Assembly (NCBI GenBank): GCA_026770585.1
Contig: MU646534.1
Span: forward strand, 115,355-126,106
DNA length: 10,752 nt
Source: Baffinella frigidus
Taxonomy: Eukaryota > Cryptophyceae > Cryptomonadales > Baffinellaceae
Direction: 5' to 3'
Shown here: one piece after another, positions 1 through 5,923 of the stretch
Numbering within the stretch: the stretch's first letter is position 1
Layout: each line of letters begins with the position of its first letter
Made by a program: the position numbers and the translations under genes
Notes under the pieces: model-generated
Databases searched by the model: none
Told to the model about the DNA's origin: nothing
Seen by the model: only the letters and a program-made list of their open reading frames with translations

Positions 1-90
1 AGGGTTGAGGGTTGAGGGTGAGGGTTGAGGGTTGAGGGTGGAGGGTTGAGGGTTGGGGGTTGAGGGTTGAGTGCTGAAGGTTGAGGGTCT
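1..90. repeat. Degenerate telomere-like TTGAGGG array
   Basis: About a dozen units of TTGAGGG and close variants (GTGAGGG, GTGGAGGG, TTGGGGG) run head to tail from the first base. The heptamer differs by one base from the plant/algal telomere repeat TTTAGGG, so this is either an old interstitial telomere-like tract or a related minisatellite. The array starts at the window edge, so its full length is unknown. From about 98 to 332 I see no gene or clear repeat. Confidence 0.75.
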
Positions 91-332
91 GGCTTGTGAC
101 CCTCAACTTCCAACCCTTAACCCGCCCATTTCACTTCTCATATCTCTGCCCGAGTAAAATTAGGCTCGCCATAAAACACATTCACAGCATGAAATCTCGC
201 ACACGTGCAAGTAAAATACATGTACGGCTAGGCTAGTGTCACGCAGGCAGAGCTAGGTCTGAGCCATCAGCTATCCAAGCATCCGCCAGCCCTCCGATTC
301 ATCAAAAAAAAATCGAGGGTGGGCGCGGAGAC

Positions 333-407
333 CTCCCAGAGAGGGTGCGTGAGGTTCGCGCCAACGCACTCCTTGAACATCGGACACTTCTTGCAGTGGC
401 TCTCGGC
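333..407 (-). CDS. Putative 3' exon of PD-(D/E)XK nuclease (Cys cluster)
   Basis: On the minus strand a 25-codon open segment begins right after an acceptor (AG at 409-408) and ends before a possible donor (GAG|GTCTCC, GT at 332-331), phase 0 at both ends. It encodes AESHCKKCPMFKEC followed by VGANLTHPLWE. The pattern H-C-x2-C-x5-C is what Cas4/RecB-like and DUF2779-type PD-(D/E)XK nucleases carry near the C-terminus, where Cys residues bind an iron-sulfur cluster or metal. The fourth Cys, if there is one, is not visible here. The exon lies on the same strand and downstream of the E-V-K exon at 4960-5042, so I infer one gene, but the 4.5 kb between them is mostly repeats and connecting exons are not established. 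The frame stays open past the donor without clear conservation. It could instead be a fragment of another zinc or Fe-S protein. Confidence 0.45.
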
Positions 408-506
408 CTGCGTAGGGTTTATAGGTTTAGGGTTTAGGGGTTGGGGCCTGCGCTCGACCGCTACAGGTGTAGGGTTCAGGGTGTGTGATGTAGGGTGTAG
501 GCTTTG
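408..506 (-). repeat. Telomere-like CCCTAAA tract ending at a 3' splice site
   Basis: Seen on the minus strand, this stretch is a degenerate CCCTAAA/CCCTACA repeat that runs into TACGCAG, the putative acceptor of the Cys-cluster exon. The C/T-rich repeat would serve as the polypyrimidine tract. On the plus strand it reads as TTTAGGG, GTTCAGGG and GTGTAGGG units. Confidence 0.6.
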
Positions 507-522
507 ACACACCTCGAGTCAC

Positions 523-592
523 CTCGCGTGCGTCTCAGCGATGTCCACCACCTTGCCAAGGGACCACTTCCCAGTTCTGCCTGAGCCGGGTT
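523..592 (-). CDS. Possible short exon (KWSLGKVVDIAETHA)
   Basis: A short minus-strand open segment reads KWSLGKVVDIAETHAR and ends at a donor-like GAG|GTGACT (GT at 522-521). It lies between the dispersed repeat R1 and the Cys-cluster exon, where a linker exon of the nuclease would be expected. The 5' boundary is unclear; an acceptor-like CAG lies near 583-575. Its phase does not match the preferred start of the next exon unless a second acceptor a few bases inside that exon is used. A 33-bp stretch (527-559) is repeated at 718-750 with 27 identities. I do not recognise a family from this peptide alone. Confidence 0.25.
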
Positions 593-713
593 GACCCAAT
601 CTTCTCAAGTTGACATGCTGGGTGTATTTCACAAATACGCCACAACTCTGCAGCGGCAAAGAGCCTGGACCCACCATATTGGTGAGGCCACATAGACTAA
701 GACAGAGCTAGAC
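588..713 (-). repeat. Dispersed repeat R1, copy 1
   Basis: Four diverged copies of one element occur in the window: here (minus), 1047-1120 (plus), 4842-4940 (minus) and 9419-9526 (plus). Landmarks in order on the element's own strand are CTAGCTCTGTCT, AGTCTATTTGGG, a CACCAATTTGGTG palindrome core, CCGGGCTCTTTTCCGCTGC, CACCCAGCATGTCAACTTGAGAA. It has no long reading frame. Copies lie in or beside introns, so it may be a SINE or MITE remnant or an intron-borne repeat. Confidence 0.7.
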
Positions 714-717
714 TTGT

Positions 718-750
718 CGTGCGTCGCAGCGCAGGGCACCACCGTGCCAA
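718..750 (-). repeat. 33-bp copy of the 527-559 exon-like segment
   Basis: The minus strand repeats 527-559 with 27 of 33 identities. The translated copy is LGTVVPCAATHD against LGKVVDIAETHA. The two copies flank R1 copy 1 on either side in the same orientation. Confidence 0.6.
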
Positions 751-819
751 CTCGACTTAACGTTGGGGACAACACTGTGGTCCGCACTGGGATAAAGTCA
801 CTTAGATAACGTCATCCGA

Positions 820-1480
820 GTACAGATCACGCCGCAGCTCGCGTTGAGCGCAGGGTGCGGGAAGGCCCGGTACGGATCAGGCTGCAGCGTTCAGTGCAGG
901 GTGGGGGTGAGGAAAGGGGCATACCAGGGCCCTCGGCGCCGCGTCTAGCTCCGGAACCCCTGTCAGGGTGGGATCCTAGTGCTGGCTGCAGCTCAAGTTG
1001 ACTGTGCAGGGTGGGGGGCTGCCCCGCCCTGACAAGTCCAGCCCTGCCAGTCTCGTTGGTCCCACCAACATGGTGAGACCGGGCTCTTTTCTGACGGGGT
1101 TGTCAAACACACCCGTTGGGTGGGGGCATGCCTGGGTTCTCAGCGCCACGTCCAGCTCCGGAACACCCGTCGTAGCTGCAGCTCAAGCTGACTGTGCCGG
1201 GTGGTGTGCAGTGTGCAGGGTGGTGGGGAGTGACGGTCGGTCGGCTCAACGGTCCTTAACAAATACATGATATGTGTGCAGGGTGAGGGGCTGCCTGGGC
1301 CCGCGGTAAGTGGAGGTGCTCTCAGGGGCTACCTGCACCCGGTACGGATCGCCGCAGCGCAAGTTAACTATGCAGGGTGGTGGAGAGGGGCCTGCCTGGG
1401 CCCTCGGCGACGCGTCAAGCTCCGGAACACCCGTCCACGAGCGTCCTCTGTTGCCCGTCTTCTCCAGAACCTCTGCGATC
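820..1480. repeat. Degenerate tandem repeat with two recurring motifs
   Basis: Motif A, close to GCAGCTCAAGTTGACTGTGC followed by AGGGTGG, recurs near 834, 880, 987, 1171 and 1350. Motif B, close to GGGCCCTCGGCGCCGCGTC followed by AGCTCCGGAACACCCGT, recurs near 932, 1133 and 1395. Spacing varies from about 50 to 260 bp because units have gained or lost segments, and R1 copy 2 sits inside. Short open frames exist on both strands but follow the repeat and show no family resemblance. No gene is supported here. Confidence 0.7.
1047..1120 (+). repeat. Dispersed repeat R1, copy 2 (diverged)
   Basis: Matches the R1 order of landmarks: AGTCTCGTTGGTCCCACCAA, ATGGTGAGACCGGGCTCTTTT, then TTGTCAAACACACCCGTTGG. 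It is embedded in the tandem-repeat block and is the most diverged copy. Confidence 0.5.
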
Positions 1481-1574
1481 GACCCTTGGGGTAGGGGGTC
1501 GGACTCGTCTCTCCTGCGCCATGTCGTGGATTAGTTGAGATTGAAGACGGCGACTGGCAGATTGCCACCCCACA

Positions 1575-1722
1575 CAGCGTGCTACGAAGGGATTTTCGGC
1601 CCAAATCGAGCCACCTCTTCGTTACCCTATCCGTAGGAACCCCCCTATGTGACTACGGGTTGCCTACCGTTGGCTCCTGGGGACTTATCGCTTAGGGGTT
1701 ATTCGAAATCCCTTCGAAGTCG
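1575..1722. repeat. Foldback-type element remnant, TACGAAGGGAT ends
   Basis: The left end reads CTACGAAGGGATTTTCGG (1583-1600). The right end, near 1702-1719, is its near reverse complement (ATTCGAAATCCCTTCGAAG). The interior includes TCCGTAGGAAC, CCCCTATG and GCCTACCGTTGGCTCC, a diverged match to the inverted-repeat element at 6857-6990. No reading frame spans it, so it is best called a non-autonomous transposon-like remnant. Confidence 0.5.
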
Positions 1723-1787
1723 GCTGTGTGTGTACCAAGGCGAACCCGTCTTGACGCTAAACGACTTTTGGATCACTCATCCCCAGG

Positions 1788-2250
1788 CTTCAGGGTGCTA
1801 AAAAACAAAACACAAAGGAAAGCCGGGCGGGGGTGGGCGAAACGAGACCGTAGCGGGTCGACAGTAGACCGCATCCCCATGCCGCCACACACCTCCCTTC
1901 ACTGGAGAAGAAGCATACGAAGCAGAATGCCGGGCGAGGCAGGGAGAGACCGTGGCGGGTCGATGGTGGAGAGGGCCCCCATGCCGCCAAGCACCTCACC
2001 GGTGCACTTGCGAGTACTAAAGAAGAAGCAGAAGAAGAAGAAGAAGAAGAAGAAGAAGAAGAAGAAGAAGAAGAAGAAGAGGGAGGAGAAGAAGAAGGAA
2101 ATGATGATGAAGAAGAAGATGATGATGAAGAAAAGAAAAAAGGCAAAAATAAAAAAATAAAAAGGCCAGGTGGGCCAGGAAGAAACCGTGGCGGGTCGAT
2201 GGTGGAGAGGGCCCCCATCCCGCCAAGCACCTCCCGTGTACAGTCCACCC
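1788..2250. repeat. Three-unit ~115-bp tandem repeat interrupted by a GAA tract
   Basis: Three units contain the core GAGACCGTGGCGGGTCGATG, GGAGAGGGCCCCCATGCCGC and CAAGCACCTC (cores near 1847-1892, 1947-1998 and 2184-2232). The last gap is expanded by (GAA)n and GAT-rich sequence from about 2019 to 2160, which reads as a Lys tract on the plus strand and a Ser/Leu tract on the minus. Open frames across it on both strands are a consequence of the repeat. No protein family is seen. Confidence 0.75.
2019..2160. repeat. GAA/GAT trinucleotide microsatellite
   Basis: A near-pure AAG/GAA tract (about 2022-2080) grades into GAT/GAA and then A-rich sequence. The purine strand is the plus strand throughout. 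Such tracts are length-unstable and can form triplex (H-DNA) structures; this is general knowledge, not shown here. Confidence 0.9.
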
Positions 2251-2323
2251 GCCGGAACCGCGCCTCGGTCTGCGTCCGGCGTTTCAACTCATCAGACGTC
2301 CCGCGAGTATCCCTCACGTGGCA
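2239..2323 (+). repeat. Repeat family R2, copy 1
   Basis: The element starts CAGTCCACCCGCCGGAA, continues with CTCGGTCTGCG and CGGCGTTTCAACTCATCAGA, and recurs at 2516-2604 and 2732-2871. In copy 2 ACGCCGCA pairs with TGCGGCGT as a perfect 8-bp stem around CGGTCT. No open frame is shared by all copies. Confidence 0.75.
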
Positions 2324-2368
2324 AGTACGCCCCACCGTAGGGCCCTACGACCTGCCTAGGACCTATCG

Positions 2369-2386
2369 GGGGTCAATTTTGACCCC
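2369..2386. repeat. Short perfect inverted repeat
   Basis: GGGGTCAA and TTGACCCC are separated by TT, giving an 18-bp palindrome with a 2-bp centre. It lies between R2 copies 1 and 2. The rest of 2324-2515 holds no gene that I can support. Confidence 0.7.
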
Positions 2387-2515
2387 ATCGCCACTTGAGA
2401 GATACCGCGCGAACTCGTGTGGCGCCCCACCGGGAGCCTTTTTGGAGGAAAAGTTGTGCCCTGCGGGGAGTAGAATACACCCCGGTCTGAGACAATAAAA
2501 TATCAAGGACCTCTG

Positions 2516-2604
2516 GGTGCAGTCCACACGCCGCAAACGCGCTTCGGTCTGTGTGCGGCGTTTTCAATCATCAGGAAACCTCCGAGTATGGAGGGTAGCG
2601 TCGA
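2516..2604 (+). repeat. Repeat family R2, copy 2
   Basis: Same order of landmarks as copy 1, followed by the sub-repeat GGAAACCTCCGAGTATGGAG and GGTAGCG. That sub-repeat recurs at 2613-2680, 2839-2872 and 2878-2905, so R2 and the sub-repeat travel together. Confidence 0.75.
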
Positions 2605-2731
2605 CTCATCAGGAAACCTCCTCGGAAAACCTCCTCGAGTGAAAAGTGATTTCAGGAAACCTCTTCGATTGGAGGGTAGGTGCCGTACGGTTTTGCACCC
2701 GTGCGACACAAGAGCTAACAGAGCACCTTCC

Positions 2732-2905
2732 GGGTGCAGTCCACCCGCCGGAAACGTGCTTCGGTCTGCGTGCGGCGTTTCAACTCATCAGACGCCCATT
2801 CAGTATACCGCGCGAACTGCTCATAAATGCAACCTCGCGTGGAAACCTCCCGAGAATGGAGGGTAGCGTCGGCTTGTTGGGAACTCTCCGAGAGTGGAGG
2901 GTGTT
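2732..2905 (+). repeat. Repeat family R2, copy 3, with two sub-repeats
   Basis: The third R2 copy is followed by ATACCGCGCGAACT (shared with 2401-2415), then two GGAAACCTCC/GGAGGGT sub-repeats at 2839-2872 and 2878-2905. The larger unit of about 210 bp therefore appears roughly twice between 2516 and 2940, shown also by TTGCACCCGTGCGA at about 2693 and 2918. Confidence 0.7.
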
Positions 2906-2970
2906 TGTCTCAGGGTGTTGCACCCGTGCGATAACAAAGACACCAAGGCGGCTGCTCTTTTCGGCATCTA

Positions 2971-2994
2971 AGACCCGCGCGCGTGCGCGGGTCT
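2971..2994. repeat. Perfect GC-rich hairpin
   Basis: AGACCCGCGC and GCGCGGGTCT pair perfectly (10 bp) around GCGT. It is the first of three strong palindromes within 270 bp. It could be an RNA hairpin or an extruded cruciform; no U-tract follows, so I do not call it a terminator. Confidence 0.8.
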
Positions 2995-3024
2995 CACATG
3001 TGGTCCGGGATAAAAGCGCGTTTG

Positions 3025-3053
3025 GGGCTCAGACCTACACCCGGTCTGAGCCC
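3025..3053. repeat. Perfect 11-bp hairpin
   Basis: GGGCTCAGACC pairs with GGTCTGAGCCC around a 7-base loop. The right half (ACACCCGGTCTGAG) resembles 2478-2493, so the hairpin may have arisen from an inverted copy of repeat sequence. Confidence 0.8.
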
Positions 3054-3211
3054 ATCACACATCCATGAAAATATGGACGGGTGCGTCGAAAAAATATTCT
3101 TCAGCACGTCTAGCAGCCATATGCAGCGTGAAAAAATCGGCTCAATCATGCCTGGTAGTGGCGACTTACAGTGTGGGGGGCAAGGGAGATCACTCACCGC
3201 TTCTCGGAAGC

Positions 3212-3237
3212 GGCAGTCACTCGCGCGAGTGACTGCC
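3212..3237. repeat. 26-bp perfect palindrome
   Basis: GGCAGTCACTCGC is followed directly by its exact reverse complement, with no spacer. The half-site CAGTCACTCGCGC resembles the CACTCGCGCAC core of the satellite at 3950-4545, so it looks like a head-to-head junction of two satellite-type units. From 3238 to 3950 there is no supported gene; diverged satellite-like fragments appear near 3485-3540, and an 11-bp tandem duplication (CAGAAGTTGC) at about 3639-3660. Confidence 0.85.
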
Positions 3238-3949
3238 TTTGTAGCTACAAACGCGGCCTACCTACGATCACTGCCTACACGGTATGCCTGCCTGCATAGC
3301 CCTTTCCTGGTACCAAATCCACCCAAACTTCACAGTGTTTACCAAACTCTACAGTACTTAAGTTAAATATCTGGCGGCAACCTACTCATTTCGGCTCGTC
3401 GGAAAACCTCCGTGAACGATGGGGTTTTAAACACACGATCATAATAGATGAATGTCTTGCTCAGATAGCGGGGTGAGGGTGCGCACTGGTGCTCCGACGC
3501 GCCAGTCAGTCGCACACCCTACACTCACAGCCTTCATCATTCCTAGTAGCGATTTGCAGTGCCATCTAGCAGTGACGGACGCCAATCTCACCCCGCCAGG
3601 TAGTTATTTTGATTTTTCGAAACGCATACTTTTTGCGTCAGAAGTTGCCAGAAGTTGCCAATTTGGCCACATCAGGCAGAATATGATGATAAAAGTATGT
3701 GTTTCGAGCAATTTGATTAAATACCTGGTGGGATGAAATCTCCCCCCCGGAGAATCCCTGAAGTCCTCCAGGGGGTCGAAAACGCCTACGTGACGCAGAC
3801 AACTGGTCTCGTTACCGGCGAAACGATCGCAATTTGTACGTGAATCTATAGATCGACCGCGTCCCTGAAGGTGGCTGCTAAGTGGTTCTTCCTCGTGACA
3901 AGCGGCGTGCGTAGGGTGGGGCAAGAGGGGGGCCCGCACCGGTTCTCCG

Positions 3950-4545
3950 ACGCGCCAGGTACTCGCGCAAGCTACAATCACTGCCTTCCTGACCTCGACC
4001 CCCGACCGCCGCGCTGCAGCACACTGGATGCGGGTTTATGATTTAGCGCCCTAAATCTTCAGTTAGAACCCTGAATCTTGAGTCATTCGCGCACGGTACG
4101 ATCACGGCTGTTCGGCCCTTGGCCCCCGAACGGCGCGCTGCAGCACACTGGTTGCGAGTTTAGGGTGTAAAATCCGCAACCTTCAGCCACTCTCGCACGC
4201 TACGCCCAAGGCCCTTGACCTCCGACCAGTGCGAGGCAGCAACCTAACGTGTGACCCCCGGACAGAACGTCGATTGTTTTGATGCTCCCCTCGGCGCCAA
4301 TCACTCGCGCACTCTGCACTCACAGCCTTCCGGACATCGACCCCCGACCGGTGCGCTGCGGCTACCTGGCTTGGGGCTTGCGATTTAGAACCCTACACCT
4401 TCAGTCACTTGCGCACGATACGACCACGGCGTTCAACGTAACGTGACAACGGCCGTTCGGCCCTTGACCTTCGAACGGTGCGCAGCGGGAACCTAACGTG
4501 TGACCCCCGAACCGAACGTCAATTGTTGTGATGCCCCCCTCGACG
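3950..4545. repeat. Satellite-like tandem array with 250-bp higher-order period
   Basis: Units contain CACTCGCGCAC, CTACACTCACAGCCTTCC, CATCGACCCCCGACCGGTGC, GCTGCAGCACACTGG and ATTTAGAACCCTAAATCTTC. Copies begin near 3960, 4084, 4190, 4303 and 4405. A larger unit is clear: AACCTAACGTGTGACCCCCG, then GAACGTC, ATTGTT, TGATGC and CCCCTCG, occurs at 4241-4293 and 4491-4543, exactly 250 bp apart. No long open frame is present. This would lie within the nuclease gene's intron if the minus-strand gene model is right. Confidence 0.75.
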
Positions 4546-4610
4546 TTGCAGCATGATGTGCTATTGGAATGTTTCACAAGCCTGTTCCTTTATTAACTCT
4601 AAGGGTTGAC

Positions 4611-4673
4611 AAGGTGTGCAAACATCTTAAGATCCGCATCTGCTGGACCTACTCAATTTTCCTTGCGTGGTTT
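4611..4673. repeat. 63-bp direct repeat, copy 1
   Basis: Matches 5285-5347 at 62 of 63 bases (C to A at one site). Copy 2 directly abuts the exon copy at 5251-5284 on its 5' side (minus strand), whereas copy 1 has no A-R-A-D segment next to it. The high identity indicates a recent duplication. From 4674 to 4841 I see nothing assignable. Confidence 0.9.
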
Positions 4674-4841
4674 TCAGTCCTCCGGGTGGAGTTTAGCATT
4701 CGTCGAATAACAGATCTATAAGCATGAATCAGGTCGCAAACCCAAAGGAGACATTGACAGGAAGCGGCGGGTGAAGCAGGTGAGCGTGAGTTGTTTCTCC
4801 CTTTGCAAGCCACTGAGTCTGAGAGCTTCAAGCGTGGAGAG

Positions 4842-4940
4842 ACATGCTGGGTGTGCGGTACAATTCACTCAACCTCGCAGCGGAAAAGGGCCCGGGATCA
4901 CCAAATTGGTGAGCCCAAATAGACTGAGACAGAGCTAGGT
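4842..4940 (-). repeat. Dispersed repeat R1, copy 3
   Basis: On the minus strand it runs CTAGCTCTGTCTCAGTCTAT to CACACCCAGCATGTC and includes the CACCAATTTGGTG core. It begins about 20 bases after the putative donor of the E-V-K exon, so it would be intronic. Confidence 0.75.
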
Positions 4941-4959
4941 TTCGGGGGTGGAGAGCGAC

Positions 4960-5042
4960 CGTGAACGCAACGTCGTAGTGGTACTTGGCGGTGCTCGTTT
5001 CAGAGCAGGACTTCACTTCCACAATGTCCCACTGTCCATCCC
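4960..5042 (-). CDS. PD-(D/E)XK nuclease exon with E-V-K motif
   Basis: Minus-strand exon preceded by an acceptor (GATATCAG, AG at 5044-5043) after an AT-rich intron. It encodes DGQWDIVEVKSC, then SETSTAKYHYDVAFT. The W-[DE]-[IL]-[VI]-E-V-K-S pattern followed by Y-H-x-x-D-V-A-F is characteristic of PD-(D/E)XK phosphodiesterases of the DUF2779 type; E and K of E-V-K would bind metal and help catalysis. The acceptor leaves two bases (GG) before the GAT codon, which fits the phase-1 donor of the upstream A-R-A-D exons exactly, giving ...EYA-G-DGQWDIVEVK. The Asp-to-Glu spacing is then normal for the fold. The likely donor is ACG|GTCGCT (GT at 4959-4958), a weak site. The substrate and cellular role cannot be told. 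The family assignment is from motif recognition only. Confidence 0.6.
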
Positions 5043-5250
5043 CTGATATCCAAAAACACAATTAAATATGAATTAAATCGATTTGAATATCAATTAAATA
5101 GATTCAAGAATTATCGATTAAAACGAATCAAAAAATTGAAATGTGCGGTGAAGGAAGTTTCCTTTCCAGAACATCTCAACTTCCCAAAGACTGAATGACC
5201 TAACCAAATGACCAGACCAAATGACCTAGCCCGTGAACGGGGTCGGTACC
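5043..5250 (-). other. AT-rich intron sequence with ATTTGGTC repeats
   Basis: Between the E-V-K exon and the nearest exon copy, 5058-5140 is strongly AT-rich, with repeated AATTAAAT and AATCGATT motifs. 5191-5230 holds AAATGACC units (ATTTGGT on the minus strand) that recur inverted at 5573-5612. No gene is seen in this stretch apart from its role as an intron. Confidence 0.5.
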
Positions 5251-5284
5251 GACCTGCGTACTCGAGTATGTCGGCGCGCGCCAT
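5251..5284 (-). CDS. Copy E of the active-site exon (ARADILEYA)
   Basis: Minus-strand segment encoding MARADILEYA plus a phase-1 G, followed by donor GTCGGT (GT at 5253-5252). The codons differ from copies A and C mainly at third positions. The reading frame stays open upstream through the 63-bp repeat (5285-5347) as ADADLKMFAHL, so an exon starting at CTTAAG|ATG or another AG is possible. Splicing to the E-V-K exon would be in phase. It is the copy closest to that exon. It could be an alternative exon or the remains of a second gene copy. Confidence 0.45.
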
Positions 5285-5347
5285 AAGGTGTGCAAACATC
5301 TTAAGATCCGCATCTGCTGGACATACTCAATTTTCCTTGCGTGGTTT
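5285..5347. repeat. 63-bp direct repeat, copy 2
   Basis: Near-identical to 4611-4673 (one difference). It sits immediately 5' (minus strand) of active-site exon copy E. Confidence 0.9.
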
Positions 5348-5399
5348 GTCGTTCCAGAACATCTCAAATCATCCATCTTGATATCTGTAAATCGCAAGT

Positions 5400-5422
5400 G
5401 ACCTGCATACTCGACCGCATCT
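5400..5422 (-). pseudogene. Copy D of the active-site exon, degenerate
   Basis: Only the last part is recognisable: GATGCGGTCGAGTATGCAG, then donor GTCACT. It reads D-A-V-E-Y-A, but the preceding A-R-A codons are lost. Confidence 0.45.
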
Positions 5423-5529
5423 TTCTGTCACCAGTAGCGTGCCCAATTTCCCCCCGAAATCCAGGGGAAATTGACATCGGCCACTGCTAAGGGATGTGTA
5501 CAACATCTCTGCATCATAACATCTCGCAT

Positions 5530-5567
5530 ACCTGCGTATTCAACGATGTCGGCGCGTGCCACGACAC
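5530..5567 (-). CDS. Copy C of the active-site exon (VVARADIVEYA)
   Basis: Minus-strand segment encoding RVVARADIVEYA plus a phase-1 G, followed by GTATGC, the best donor among the copies. An in-frame stop lies four codons upstream, so an acceptor must lie close by or the copy is partial. Against copy A the eleven shared codons differ by synonymous changes (GCG/GCC, GAT/GAC, GTC/GTT, GAG/GAA) and one Val-to-Ile change, which points to past purifying selection. Splicing to 5042 would be in phase. Confidence 0.4.
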
Positions 5568-5572
5568 GAGAT

Positions 5573-5640
5573 CATTTGGTGTAGGGTTGAGGCCATTTGG
5601 TCAAGTCATTTGGTCTTGGCGATTTTGAGATGTTGTGAAA
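5573..5640. repeat. ATTTGGTC repeats, inverted relative to 5191-5230
   Basis: Three CATTTGGT units occur on the plus strand; their reverse complements occur at 5191-5230. TTTTGAGATGTTGTGAAAC nearby is the inverse of the AACATCTCAA motif at 5169-5178 and 5357-5367. The region between therefore has a loose inverted organisation. Confidence 0.55.
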
Positions 5641-5701
5641 CAAAATCTCCTTCAATATCTTATGAGGGAGGTTTCGTTTCACACTAGCTGATCAAAACAT
5701 C

Positions 5702-5735
5702 GACCTGCGTACTCAACGACGTCCGCGCGTCACGA
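5702..5735 (-). pseudogene. Copy B of the active-site exon, frameshifted
   Basis: Nucleotide match to copy A across GCGGACGTCGTTGAGTACGC and the donor (GTCGAT), but two bases are missing in the Val-Ala-Arg codons. The A-R-A-D reading is therefore out of frame with anything upstream. Read alone from the GCG codon it would give A-D-V-V-E-Y-A. Confidence 0.5.
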
Positions 5736-5920
5736 ACATCTAACATCAACACTTCGATCTAATAACATCAACCCTTAGAGTTAATAACATCAACACTCAG
5801 ATGCAATATCAACACCGACATCTGTCATCAACACCAACATCTATCATCAAGACCAACATCGACACTTAGATTTAACATCAACACCAACATCTAACATCAA
5901 CACCAACATCAACACCAAAT
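5732..5920. repeat. ACATCAACACCA minisatellite
   Basis: Degenerate 6-, 12- and 14-base units of ACATCAACACCA, AACATCTA and related sequence run continuously. On the minus strand this is GTTGATGTTGGT, and it begins right after the donor of exon copy A, so it would be intronic. The same units appear sparsely around copies B and C. Confidence 0.85.
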
Positions 5921-5923
5921 GAC

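Noticed and set aside
820-1480. Possible CRISPR array or rRNA spacer
   Set aside because: Repeat units are diverged with irregular spacing and no unique spacers of constant length; no rRNA signature.
1726-2160. 144-residue plus-strand open frame ending in a Lys-rich tract
   Set aside because: It is made of the tandem repeat plus a GAA microsatellite, with an equally open minus strand and no domain.
3604-3981. 125-residue minus-strand open frame
   Set aside because: No domain, mixed composition across repeat-derived sequence, and no splice signals that would link it to the nuclease exons.
5590-5610. Resemblance of GGCCATTTGGTCAAG to the dinoflagellate spliced leader
   Set aside because: Bases are missing relative to the leader, and the match is one unit of a local ATTTGGTC repeat; no donor or array structure.
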